From DASSUW01 sp963844405 (GTDB lineage Bacteria > Actinomycetota > Thermoleophilia > Solirubrobacterales > Solirubrobacteraceae): a stretch of DNA of 64,000 bases. Location: positions 248,001 to 312,000 of the forward strand of contig CAWJNZ010000004.1 of NCBI GenBank assembly GCA_963844405.1. Reading direction: 5' to 3'. The notes beneath the pieces are model-generated. The model saw only the letters and a program-made list of their open reading frames with translations, was not told where the DNA came from and did no database searches. This document shows, piece by piece, positions 8,599-17,360 of the stretch. Made by a program: the position numbers and the translations under genes. Each line of letters begins with the position of its first letter. The stretch's first letter is position 1.

Positions 8599-10953
8599 AT
8601 GCCCGCCCGCAAGACCAAGCCCCGAGCCCGCCGTTCCGCTCCGGTGGCGCGGCCCCGCCTGCCCCGGCTCGAGCAGCGCCAGCTCGACCTCATCGGGCTC
8701 GCGCTGGTGGCCGCCGCCGTCTTCTTCGCGTTCCTGATCTGGCTCGGGTGGGACGGCGGCCGCGCCGGCGGCTGGGCCGTCGACGGGCTGCGGCGGCTGC
8801 TCGGCGCCGTCCACTACGGCGTCCCGGTGGCGCTGCTGGCGATCGCGGCGCTGCTGGTCCTGCGCGAGATGCTGCCGGCCGTGCGTCCGTTCCGCTCCGG
8901 CGGCCTGTGCCTGTTCTTCGCGATGACGCTCGGGCTGGCGGCGGGCACGCTGGGCGTCGGACCGGGCGGCTCCGAGGTGCGCTGGGAAGCCGAGTGGGTG
9001 CGTCCGCGCGGCGGCCTGGTGGGGGAGGGCCTGTACTGGGCCGCCTCGACCGCGCTGGGCACGGTGGGCGCCCACATCATCGCGCTGTTCCTGTTCATCG
9101 CGGCCGTGCTCCTGCTCACCGGCGCCTCGGTGGCGGGGGTGATCAAGGCCACGACCGACTCCGTCTCGACCACGACCCGCGACATGCGCGCGGCGGTGCA
9201 GCGGCGGCGGCCGGCCGAGGAGCTGGTCGCGCTGGAGAGCGGCCCGCCGCCGCGAGTGACGCGCGCGGAGCCCACGATCGAATGGGAGGGGGAGGAGCCC
9301 GAGCCGTTCGATCCGTACGAGGAGGAGCCGGAGCCCGAGGTCGTCGAGGAGGAGCCGCCGCGCCTGGCCGAGGACCCCGAGACCGACGAGCCGGGCGTGA
9401 CGCGGGCGACAGCCGATCCCGAGGACCTCACGCCGCAGGGCCGCTACCGCCCGTCGGTCACCGAGTCCCCCGACTTCGAGTGGGCGCTCCCCGATCCGCG
9501 GGCGCTGAAGCGGTCCTCGGAGGAGGCGGCTCGGCCGGACACCGCGGGGCAGGAGAAGGTCGCCGCCCAGCTGGTGGAGGCGCTCGGGCACTTCGGTGTC
9601 GAGGCCCGGGTGATCGGCAAGGTCGCCGGCCCGCACATCACCCGCTACGAGCTGCGGCTCGCGCCGGGCATCAAGGTCGGCAAGGTGGCGCAGTTGAAGG
9701 ACGACCTGGCGTACGCGCTGGCCGCGTCGGACATCCGCATCCTGGCGCCCATCCCCGGCAAGCAGGCCGTCGGCGTCGAGGTCCCGAACACCCGCCGCCG
9801 AATCGTCCACCTGGGCGACGTCTTCCAGCCGCCCCCGGAGGACTGGTCGCCGATGACCGTCTGGCTGGGGAAGGACGTGGCGGGGCGGGCGATCGGCGCC
9901 GACCTCGCCAAGATGCCGCACCTGCTCGTGGCCGGTACGACCGGCGCCGGCAAGTCCGGCTGCGTCAACGCGATGCTCTCCTCGATCCTGCTGCGCGCGA
10001 CGCCGCACGAGGTCCGGATGGTGCTCGTCGACCCCAAGCAGGTCGAGCTCACGCACTACGACTCGATCCCGCACCTGCTGACGCCGGTCATCACGTCGCC
10101 GCGCAAGGCCGCTGTCGCCCTGCAGAACCTCGTGCGCGAGATGGAGCAGCGGTACTCGTACATGTCGCTGGCGCGGACGCGGACGCTGACCGATCTGAAC
10201 GCGGTGCGGTTGCGTCGGGGGGAGGCGCCGCTGCCCTACGTGCTGTGCGTGATCGACGAGCTGGCCGACCTGATGATGGTCGCGCCCGCCGACGTGGAGG
10301 ACTCGATCATCCGCATCGCCCAGAAGGCGCGCGCGGTCGGCATCCACATGGTGCTGGCCACGCAGTCGCCGCGCGTGGACGTCATCACGGGCATGATCAA
10401 GGCCAACGTGCCGTCGCGGATCGCCTTCGCGGTGTCCTCGCAGACCGACTCGCGCGTGATCCTCGACCAGAACGGCGCCGAGACGCTGCTGGGCGCGGGC
10501 GACATGTTGTTCTCGCCGGTCGGCTCGTCGCGGCTCCAGCGCATCCAGGGCGCGTTCATCGACGAGTCGGAGATCGCGTCAATGACGGAGGCGTGGCGCA
10601 AGCAGGGCGAGCCGGAGTTCCGCGAGGAGCTGCTGGAGGAGGTCGAGCCGGTCGTGGAGGAGGGCACCTCCGAGGACGGCTTCGATCCCGACGAGGATCC
10701 GCTCCTGGCCGACGCCATCCAGCTCGTCGCCGAGATGCAGACCGCCTCCACGTCGATGCTCCAGCGGCGCCTCCGGCTCGGCTACACGCGGGCGGGGCGG
10801 CTGATCGACATGCTCGAGCGCCGCGGCGTGATCTCCGGCTACGAGGGCTCCAAGCCGCGGCAGGTGCTGATCACCGAGGGCGACGTCCCGCGGGTGCTGG
10901 CTGCGCTGGGTGAGCAGCCGGTGCCCGTCTTGGATGACGACCCCCCTGAGTAG
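8599..10953 (+). CDS. ftsK: DNA translocase FtsK/SpoIIIE
   Basis: A 784-residue FtsK. The basic N-terminus is followed by about four membrane helices (within residues 28-175) and an acidic, Glu/Pro-rich linker at about 195-300. Next come the alpha/beta translocase domain with Walker A AGTTGAGKSG near 447-456 and Walker B LCVIDELADL near 548-557. The C-terminal gamma winged helix (about 700-765, TSMLQRRLRLGYTRAGRLID) reads KOPS-type orientation sequences. It pumps chromosomal DNA at the division septum and activates XerCD resolution. A GGGGG-rich stretch precedes the ATG. Its TAG stop lies inside the candidate -10 of the next gene. Confidence 0.95.
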   Translation: MPARKTKPRARRSAPVARPRLPRLEQRQLDLIGLALVAAAVFFAFLIWLGWDGGRAGGWAVDGLRRLLGAVHYGVPVALLAIAALLVLREMLPAVRPFRSGGLCLFFAMTLGLAAGTLGVGPGGSEVRWEAEWVRPRGGLVGEGLYWAASTALGTVGAHIIALFLFIAAVLLLTGASVAGVIKATTDSVSTTTRDMRAAVQRRRPAEELVALESGPPPRVTRAEPTIEWEGEEPEPFDPYEEEPEPEVVEEEPPRLAEDPETDEPGVTRATADPEDLTPQGRYRPSVTESPDFEWALPDPRALKRSSEEAARPDTAGQEKVAAQLVEALGHFGVEARVIGKVAGPHITRYELRLAPGIKVGKVAQLKDDLAYALAASDIRILAPIPGKQAVGVEVPNTRRRIVHLGDVFQPPPEDWSPMTVWLGKDVAGRAIGADLAKMPHLLVAGTTGAGKSGCVNAMLSSILLRATPHEVRMVLVDPKQVELTHYDSIPHLLTPVITSPRKAAVALQNLVREMEQRYSYMSLARTRTLTDLNAVRLRRGEAPLPYVLCVIDELADLMMVAPADVEDSIIRIAQKARAVGIHMVLATQSPRVDVITGMIKANVPSRIAFAVSSQTDSRVILDQNGAETLLGAGDMLFSPVGSSRLQRIQGAFIDESEIASMTEAWRKQGEPEFREELLEEVEPVVEEGTSEDGFDPDEDPLLADAIQLVAEMQTASTSMLQRRLRLGYTRAGRLIDMLERRGVISGYEGSKPRQVLITEGDVPRVLAALGEQPVPVLDDDPPE

Positions 10954-10956
10954 CCT
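10951..10956 (+). promoter_or_regulatory. Candidate leaderless -10 element (RodZ-like gene)
   Basis: TAGCCT overlaps the ftsK stop codon (its TAG is the stop) and ends 11 bases before the ATG at 10968. There is no Shine-Dalgarno sequence in the gap. The same hexamer occupies the same place before the genes starting at 40548, 47427 and 63871. Confidence 0.45.
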
Positions 10957-10967
10957 TCTCCCTGCTC

Positions 10968-11747
10968 ATGCCCGACATCGGCGAGACGCTGCGCGAGGCG
11001 CGGATGCGCCGGCGGATCGACATGACGGAGGTCGAGAGCGCGACCAAGATCCGCGGCAAGTACCTGCGTGCCCTCGAGAACGAGGAGTGGGACCTCCTGC
11101 CCGGTCCCACCTTCGTCAAGACCTTCCTGCGCACGTACGCGGAGTACCTGGAGCTGGACTCGCGGATGCTCGTGGAGGAGTACCGCCAGCGGTTCGAGCG
11201 GCCCTCGACGCAGGACCTGACGCCATTCTCGGCGTCGCGCGGTCGCGGGCGGGCGCGGCGGCGGCGGGCGGCGGCGCTGGGGCCGGGGCTGGTGATCGTC
11301 GGCTGCGTGGCGGTGCTGCTGGGCGCGCTGTACGCATTGGGGCGCTGGGGCGAGGACGATGCCGCGCCGCCGCCGCCCAGCGCGGCGCGCAATGCCGAGC
11401 CGACCGCTACTCCTGGTTCGGCGGAGGAGCCGGCGGAGGATGAGCCGGCGCGCCGGCCGCGGCGTGTGCGGCTCCAGCTGGTGGCCACGGCACCGGTGTA
11501 CGTCTGCGTGGTCGACGCGCGCGGGCGGCAGGTGGTCGACGAGGCGATCCTGGATGCATCGAGCCCGCGGGAGACGTACGTGAGCCGGTCGTTCCGGACC
11601 AACTTCGGGAACAGCAACGTGAGCATGCGGGTGAACGGGAAGTCCTACCGCGTGGCCTCGAGCAGCATCGGGATCGGCTACGAGCTGCGGCCCGGCCGCC
11701 GGCCGCGCCGGCTGGCCGACGACCAGCGGCCGGACTGCTCCTCGTGA
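10968..11747 (+). CDS. RodZ-like helix-turn-helix membrane protein
   Basis: A 259-residue RodZ-type protein. The N-terminal HTH_25 domain (1-75, with GETLREARMRRRIDMTEVE and LPGPTFVKTFLRTYAEYL) is followed by a basic segment and one membrane helix at about 104-125. A Pro/Ala/Glu-rich linker leads to an extracellular DUF4115-like domain (about 167-245). In actinobacteria such proteins usually sit between ftsK and cinA, as here, and are thought to link envelope shape to cytoplasmic structures; the exact role is not known from sequence. The last four bases overlap cinA (GTGA), so the two are coupled. Confidence 0.88.
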   Translation: MPDIGETLREARMRRRIDMTEVESATKIRGKYLRALENEEWDLLPGPTFVKTFLRTYAEYLELDSRMLVEEYRQRFERPSTQDLTPFSASRGRGRARRRRAAALGPGLVIVGCVAVLLGALYALGRWGEDDAAPPPPSAARNAEPTATPGSAEEPAEDEPARRPRRVRLQLVATAPVYVCVVDARGRQVVDEAILDASSPRETYVSRSFRTNFGNSNVSMRVNGKSYRVASSSIGIGYELRPGRRPRRLADDQRPDCSS

Positions 11748-13027
11748 CGGTCCGCGCAGCGATCGTCGTCACGGGGACCGAGGTCCTTGGCGGCATCATC
11801 CGCGACGCGAACGGGCCGTGGCTGGCCGAGCGGTTGCGCGAGCACGGGGTCGAGCTCGCCGCGACGCACGTCGTCGGCGACCGGCCGGACGATCTCCGCG
11901 CCGCCCTGGACTTCTTCTCGGGGGTGGACCTGGTCATCACGTCTGGCGGTCTCGGCCCGACCGCCGACGACCTGACCGCCGAGGTCGTGGCCTCGTTCGC
12001 GGGGGTTCCCTTCGAGCTCGACGCTGCCCTGGAGGAGCGGATCTGGGCTCGCATCAGCGCCTTGAGCGGGCGCTGGCGTGACGTCAGCGACGAGGCCTTG
12101 CGGGCGGGCAACCGCAAGCAGGCGCTGGTGCCTCGCGGCGCCTCGATCCTCGAGCCGGTCGGCACCGCCCCGGGTCTTCTCGTCGCCGTCCCTCACCGTC
12201 CGCTCGTGCTCGTGCTCCCCGGCCCGCCGGGCGAGCTGCAGCCGATGTGGGAGACGGCCGTCACGCTCCCTTCGATGAGAGATCTCCTCGCCCGCGCGGG
12301 GACGTTCGAGCAGCGCGTGATGCGGATCACGGGCGTCCCGGAGTCCCAGCTCGCCGAGGTGCTGCGCGAGCTGTCTCCGCCTGCCGCTCTGGAGATCACC
12401 ACGTGCCTGCGGCGCGGCGAGCTCGAGATCGCGACGGTCTTCGACCCTGCGTCGTCTGCGGATTACGCCTCGCTGGAGGCCGCCCTGGTCGACCGCTTCG
12501 GGGGGCGCGTCTTCTCGTTGGACGGGGCCACTATCGACGAGATCGTCGCGGGGCTGCTGCTCGGGCCGCCGGTCCGGACCGTGGCGGTCGCCGAGTCCTG
12601 CACGGGCGGGCTGATGGCGGGGCGGCTGACGGACCGCCCGGGCTCGTCGGCCTACGTGCTGGGGGGCGTGACCGCGTACTCGAACGAGGCCAAGGTCTCG
12701 CTCGCCGACGTTTCGGTCTCGCTGATCGAGCGATTCGGCGCGGTCTCCGCGGAGGTGGCGCGTGCTCTGGCGGCGGGCGCCGCCGGGCGCTTCGGGGCCG
12801 ACCTCGGCATCGGCATCACCGGCATCGCCGGCCCGGACGGGGGCACGCCCGACAAGCCCGTGGGAACGGTCTGCGTCTGCATCGGCGGCCCCGCGCCACT
12901 GATCGAACGCACCGTCCGCCTCCCGGGCGACCGAGCCGCCGTCCGAGACCGCACAACCACCCTCGCCCTCCACCTCCTCCGCCGAGCCCTCCTCGAGGGC
13001 CGCCAGGCATCCCCGACCGCCTCGTGA
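11744..13027 (+). CDS. cinA: CinA: competence/damage-inducible protein, NMN deamidase domain
   Basis: A 427-residue full-length CinA. The N-terminal MoCF-like domain (about 1-170) has VVTGTEVLGG and TSGGLGPTADD, the latter typical of the ADP-ribose pyrophosphatase half. The C-terminal PncC-like nicotinamide-nucleotide amidase domain (about 265-420) has AESCTGGLMAGRL and GITGIAGPDGGTPDKPVGTV. It recycles pyridine nucleotides. The GTG start overlaps the preceding stop. The gene lies two genes above recA, an order seen in many bacteria and the origin of the competence name. Confidence 0.94.
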   Translation: MTVRAAIVVTGTEVLGGIIRDANGPWLAERLREHGVELAATHVVGDRPDDLRAALDFFSGVDLVITSGGLGPTADDLTAEVVASFAGVPFELDAALEERIWARISALSGRWRDVSDEALRAGNRKQALVPRGASILEPVGTAPGLLVAVPHRPLVLVLPGPPGELQPMWETAVTLPSMRDLLARAGTFEQRVMRITGVPESQLAEVLRELSPPAALEITTCLRRGELEIATVFDPASSADYASLEAALVDRFGGRVFSLDGATIDEIVAGLLLGPPVRTVAVAESCTGGLMAGRLTDRPGSSAYVLGGVTAYSNEAKVSLADVSVSLIERFGAVSAEVARALAAGAAGRFGADLGIGITGIAGPDGGTPDKPVGTVCVCIGGPAPLIERTVRLPGDRAAVRDRTTTLALHLLRRALLEGRQASPTAS

Positions 13028-13752
13028 GCCCCACGGACCCAGCCTCGTCCCGCTCCGCCTCGCGCCCCTCGTCCGCCTCGCCCGCCCCCGCCTCGTCCCG
13101 CGTGACCTCGTCCCGCTCTGCCTCGTCCGCCTCGCCCGGCGCGGCCTCGTCCGCCTCGCCCGCCCCGCCCGGCGCGGCCTCGTCCGCCTCGCCCGCCTCC
13201 GACTCGCCCCAGCGCGCCCTCCGGCTCTTCGTCGCCCTCGAGCTCCCGGACGCCGCCCGCGCGGCGCTCGCGACCTTTCGCGACGAGGCCGCCGACCCGG
13301 ATGTCTGGCGACCGGTGCCGGACGAGGCGCTGCACCTCACGCTCGCCTTCCTCGGCCGCCGCCCGGCCGGCGACGTCACCGTCGTCGCGTCCATCCTCCA
13401 CGAGGCCGCCGAAGCCGCCCCGCGCCTCGTCCTCACCGACGCCCTCCTGCTCCCGCCTCGCCGCGCGCGCGTCCTCTGCGCCGCCCTCCACGACCTCGAC
13501 GGCACCCTGTTCGACCTCCAATCCCGCGTGAGCGACGGGCTGGCAGCCGCCGGGGTCTACACCCCCGAGAAGCGCCCGTTCCGCGCCCACGCCACCGTCG
13601 CCCGCCTGCGCCCACGCGCACGGTCGCCCCGCTCGGTCGACGCCGCGCCCGAGCCGCTCGAGTTCACCGGCGGCCCGCTCACGCTGTTCGAATCGCGCCT
13701 GCACCCGCGCGGCGCCCGCTACGAGCCGCTGGTGCGCGTGAATTTCGACTGA
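13024..13752 (+). CDS. thpR: RNA 2',3'-cyclic phosphodiesterase / 2'-5' RNA ligase ThpR with a low-complexity N-terminus
   Basis: The domain starts near residue 63 (ALRLFVALELPDAARAAL) and has both HxT motifs of the 2H phosphoesterase superfamily: HLTL near residue 104 and HATV near 189. It hydrolyses RNA 2',3'-cyclic phosphates and can form 2'-5' linkages. Before the domain lies about 60 residues made almost only of Ser, Ala, Pro and Arg, encoded by a repetitive stretch. If this is translated the start is the GTG at 13024, which overlaps the cinA stop as GTGA. I keep it because no start nearer the domain is evident. Other family members start directly at the domain. Confidence 0.85.
   Translation: MSPTDPASSRSASRPSSASPAPASSRVTSSRSASSASPGAASSASPAPPGAASSASPASDSPQRALRLFVALELPDAARAALATFRDEAADPDVWRPVPDEALHLTLAFLGRRPAGDVTVVASILHEAAEAAPRLVLTDALLLPPRRARVLCAALHDLDGTLFDLQSRVSDGLAAAGVYTPEKRPFRAHATVARLRPRARSPRSVDAAPEPLEFTGGPLTLFESRLHPRGARYEPLVRVNFD
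13135..13197 (+). repeat. 33-bp tandem repeat inside the 5' end of thpR
   Basis: A 30-base block at 13135-13164 is repeated exactly at 13168-13197, giving an 11-codon period. Looser copies of its CCTCGTCCGCCTCGCCCG core extend back to about 13045. The repeat encodes the Ser/Ala/Pro-rich leader of ThpR and looks like slippage-driven expansion. Confidence 0.8.
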
Positions 13753-13770
13753 TTCGCGCGTCTTTTGTTG

Positions 13771-13784
13771 CGAACACGCGTTGC
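13771..13784 (+). promoter_or_regulatory. Candidate LexA (SOS) operator of recA
   Basis: CGAACACGCGTTGC matches 12 of 14 positions of the Gram-positive/actinobacterial SOS box CGAACRNRYGTTYG. It lies 36 bases before the recA ATG in a locally AT-richer stretch (TCTTTTGTTG just upstream). Position and match make LexA control of recA likely, though the box is imperfect on its right side. Confidence 0.65.
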
Positions 13785-13820
13785 GGTCCGTCCGATCCGG
13801 CGTCCAGACTTCATCGCCAT

Positions 13821-14894
<1,074 letters not shown>

Positions 14895-14896
14895 CC

Positions 14897-15469
14897 GTGC
14901 CGCCAGACCACGTCGCGCCCGGCAACGGACCGCCGGGCCCCGACGCCGACCTCGTCGCCGGCGACCACCGCGGGCCCCCGCCCGAGCGGTCGCCGGACCC
15001 CGAGGTGCGCCTCCAGCACGCCCGGGAGGTCGCGTGGACCGCGCTCAACCGCCGCGACCACACCGTGGCCGAGCTCGCCCGCGTCCTGGCTCGCAAGCGG
15101 GTCGAGCCGGCGGTGATCGATTCGGTGGTGGGGGAGCTGTGCGAGCAGGGCTATCTCGACGACGCCCGCTTCGCCCACCGCTTCGCCGACGACCGCCGGC
15201 GGCTCGACGGCTGGGGCGCCGAGCGGATCGAGCAGCGGCTGCGCGCCCTCGGAGTGGAAGCCGAGCTGATCGCCGCCGCCGTCGGCACCCAGGACCACGA
15301 GGCCGAGCTGGAGGCCGCGCTCGCCGTCCTCCGGCGCCGGTTCCCCGAGCCACCAAATACGCCGCGCGACTGCGAGCGCGCGCTCGGCGTGCTCGTCCGC
15401 AAGGGCTACGAGCTCGAGCTCGCGCACGACGCCATCCGGCGCCACGCCGGCGCGCCCGCGTTCGACTAG
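14897..15469 (+). CDS. recX: RecA regulator RecX
   Basis: A 190-residue RecX with three-helix repeats: ALNRRDHTVAELARVLARK, GELCEQGYLDDARFAHRF, and GWGAERIEQRLRALGV. RecX binds RecA filaments and modulates or inhibits them. The GTG start lies two bases after the recA stop. The first 35 residues are Pro/Gly/Asp-rich and unlike the family core, so a start further in is possible. The last codons form the first unit of a degenerate tandem repeat that continues past the stop. Confidence 0.9.
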   Translation: MPPDHVAPGNGPPGPDADLVAGDHRGPPPERSPDPEVRLQHAREVAWTALNRRDHTVAELARVLARKRVEPAVIDSVVGELCEQGYLDDARFAHRFADDRRRLDGWGAERIEQRLRALGVEAELIAAAVGTQDHEAELEAALAVLRRRFPEPPNTPRDCERALGVLVRKGYELELAHDAIRRHAGAPAFD

Positions 15470-15560
15470 CGCGGCGCTCACGCTCGACGAGCACGGCGCC
15501 CCACGCTCGGCTGGCGCGGCGCCCGCGCTCGATCATCGGGGCGCGCCCGCGCTCATCTGG
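15448..15560 (+). repeat. Degenerate ~22-bp tandem repeat after recX
   Basis: About five imperfect units share the pattern GGCGC(C)CC(G)CGCTCG followed by six to eight variable bases. They start near 15448, 15470, 15492, 15515 and 15540. The first unit encodes the last recX codons and stop; the rest are non-coding. No hairpin array or CRISPR-like spacer structure is seen. Confidence 0.55.
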
Positions 15561-15599
15561 CGCGATCGGATTGCGCCGGGGAGCCGCCGGTACTACGAT

Positions 15600-15810
15600 C
15601 CGGAGCAGCGACAGGTCGAGCCGCCAGGCTCGTGAAAACCCAGCAAATCGAAGAATTCCACGCGGAAGCAGCAGCTTCAGTGACGACGGCCAGCACGAAC
15701 CACCATCGCGGACGATCAAGCACCGCATCCGGGCGGGCGCGCCCGGCAGAACCGACCCAACACCGCATCACAGCCGCCATCTGACGGGGCGGCCGAAGGC
15801 CGCCTTCCTG
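15600..15810 (+). ncRNA. Candidate structured leader or small RNA upstream of rny
   Basis: The gene-free interval 15470-15923 contains a stretch with clearly lower GC than the surroundings and no convincing ORF. It can form successive perfect hairpins: CGAGCC/GGCTCG (15617-15632), GAAGC/GCTTC (15665-15678), CCGGGCG/CGCCCGG (15729-15746) and GGCGGCC/GGCCGCC (15788-15804). Another, GCCGAG/CTCGGC (15829-15846), follows. It matches no riboswitch or small RNA family I know. It could be a leader controlling rny or a separate small RNA ending at the 15788-15804 hairpin. Confidence 0.4.
15788..15804 (+). terminator. Terminator-like hairpin inside the rny leader
   Basis: A perfect 7-bp stem with a three-base GAA loop is followed by TTCCTG. 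It lies about 120 bases before the rny start, so it may end an upstream RNA or act as an attenuator. Confidence 0.5.
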
Positions 15811-15923
15811 CTTGTCTCCTCCGCTCGAGCCGAGGCGAGACTCGGCCTGCCGCCTGCGATTGACCGGTGACGGAGTCTCGCGCCGCAGCCCTCGGGAGGC
15901 GGCGCCGGGGAGAGGAATAGGCA

Positions 15924-17360
15924 ATGGAAATCGTGATCGCGGGGGTCGTCGTGGCCCTTGGCCTGGTGGTCGCGGCAGCCCTGCTGGCGAAGCGGCCGGC
16001 GGCGGCGACGGCCGCGGCGGGCCGGGTCAAGGCACCGCCGCCGGCGGCCGTCGTCGACGACGCCAAGACGGCCGAGCGCCGCGCCGAGGCCAGCCGCCTC
16101 GAGGAACGGCTGCACGGCCGCGAGGAGGCGCTCGACGCTCGGGGGGCCGAGCTCGCCGCGCGCGAGCGCAGCCTCACCGAGAAGGAGACGCAGCTCGCCC
16201 AGGTCCGCGAGAAGGCGGTCCGCCAGCTCGAGCGCGCCTCGGGCCTGTCGGCCTCGCAGGCCAAGGCGCTGCTCATGAAGGAGCTGGAGGACCAGGTGCG
16301 GCACCAGTCGGCCCGCCGCCTGCGCGCGATCGAAGAGGAGACCAAGCGCGACGCCGAGCGCCGCGTCCGCAACATCCTCTCGGTGGTGATGCAGCGCCTC
16401 GCCGCCGGCCACGCGGCCGAGACCACGGTGTCCGTGGTCCAGCTCCAGGCGGATGACATGAAGGGCCGCATCATCGGCCGCGAGGGCCGCAACATCCGCG
16501 CCCTCGAGCACCTCACCGGCGTCGACTTCATCATCGACGACACCCCCAACGCCGTCATCCTCTCCGGCTTCGACGGCGTCCGCCGCGAGATCGCCCGGAT
16601 GACGCTCGAGAAGCTGCTCCAGGACGGCCGCATCCATCCCGCCCGGATCGAGGAGACCTACTACCAGGCGAAGTCGGAGCTGGAAAGCCACATCGCCGAG
16701 TCCGGCGAGCAGGCGTGCTTCGACGCCAACGTCCAGGGCCTCGACGCCGAGCTCACCAAGATGCTCGGCCGCCTGAAGTACCGCACGTCGTATGGCCAGA
16801 ACGTGCTCGCCCACTCGGTCGAGTGCGCCCACCTGGCCGCGATGATGGCCGACGAGCTCGGCGCCTCCCCCAAGACCGCCCGCCGCGCCGCCCTGCTGCA
16901 CGACATCGGCAAGGCCGTCTCGCACGAGGTCGAGGGCCCGCACGCGCTGGTCGGCGGCGAGCTGGCGCGCCGCCACGGGGAGAGCGAGGCCGTCGCCCAC
17001 GCCATGGAGGCCCACCACAACGAGGTCGAGCCGCAGACGATCGAGGCCGTCATCGTCCAGTCCGCCGACGCCCTCTCCGGCGCCCGCCCGGGCGCCCGCG
17101 GCGAGTCGCTCGAGCAGTACGTCAAGCGCCTGCGCGACCTCGAGCAGATCGCCACCCGCCACGAGGGCGTCGACAAGGTCTACGCGATGCAGGCCGGCCG
17201 CGAGATCCGCGTCATGGTCCAGCCGGGGGAGCTCGACGACGACGGCGCGGTCCTGCTCTCTCACGAGATCGCCCGCGAGATCGAGCAGGAGCTCGAGTAC
17301 CCGGGCCAGATCAAGGTCACCGTCATCCGGGAGTCCCGAGCAACGGACTACGCGCGCTGA
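15924..17360 (+). CDS. rny: Ribonuclease Y
   Basis: A 478-residue RNase Y: one N-terminal membrane helix (about 4-22), a long charged coiled coil (about 45-150), a KH domain with GRIIGREGRNIRALE, and an HD domain with the metal-binding LLHDIGKAVSHE near 323-334. It is a membrane-anchored endonuclease that starts mRNA decay. GAGGAATAG just before the ATG is a clear ribosome binding site, unlike most genes here. Many actinobacteria rely on RNase E instead, so its place between recX and miaB supports a deep-branching lineage. The last 38 bases overlap the convergent gene. Confidence 0.95.
   Translation: MEIVIAGVVVALGLVVAAALLAKRPAAATAAAGRVKAPPPAAVVDDAKTAERRAEASRLEERLHGREEALDARGAELAARERSLTEKETQLAQVREKAVRQLERASGLSASQAKALLMKELEDQVRHQSARRLRAIEEETKRDAERRVRNILSVVMQRLAAGHAAETTVSVVQLQADDMKGRIIGREGRNIRALEHLTGVDFIIDDTPNAVILSGFDGVRREIARMTLEKLLQDGRIHPARIEETYYQAKSELESHIAESGEQACFDANVQGLDAELTKMLGRLKYRTSYGQNVLAHSVECAHLAAMMADELGASPKTARRAALLHDIGKAVSHEVEGPHALVGGELARRHGESEAVAHAMEAHHNEVEPQTIEAVIVQSADALSGARPGARGESLEQYVKRLRDLEQIATRHEGVDKVYAMQAGREIRVMVQPGELDDDGAVLLSHEIAREIEQELEYPGQIKVTVIRESRATDYAR

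Noticed and set aside
7320..10913. A 1197-codon open frame on the plus strand across the secreted-protein gene and ftsK
   Set aside because: Composition is low-complexity and motif-free, while the other frames carry the signal-peptide protein and FtsK with intact motifs.
13045..13205. A CRISPR-like array in the thpR 5' region
   Set aside because: The units are contiguous in-frame tandem repeats without unique spacers.
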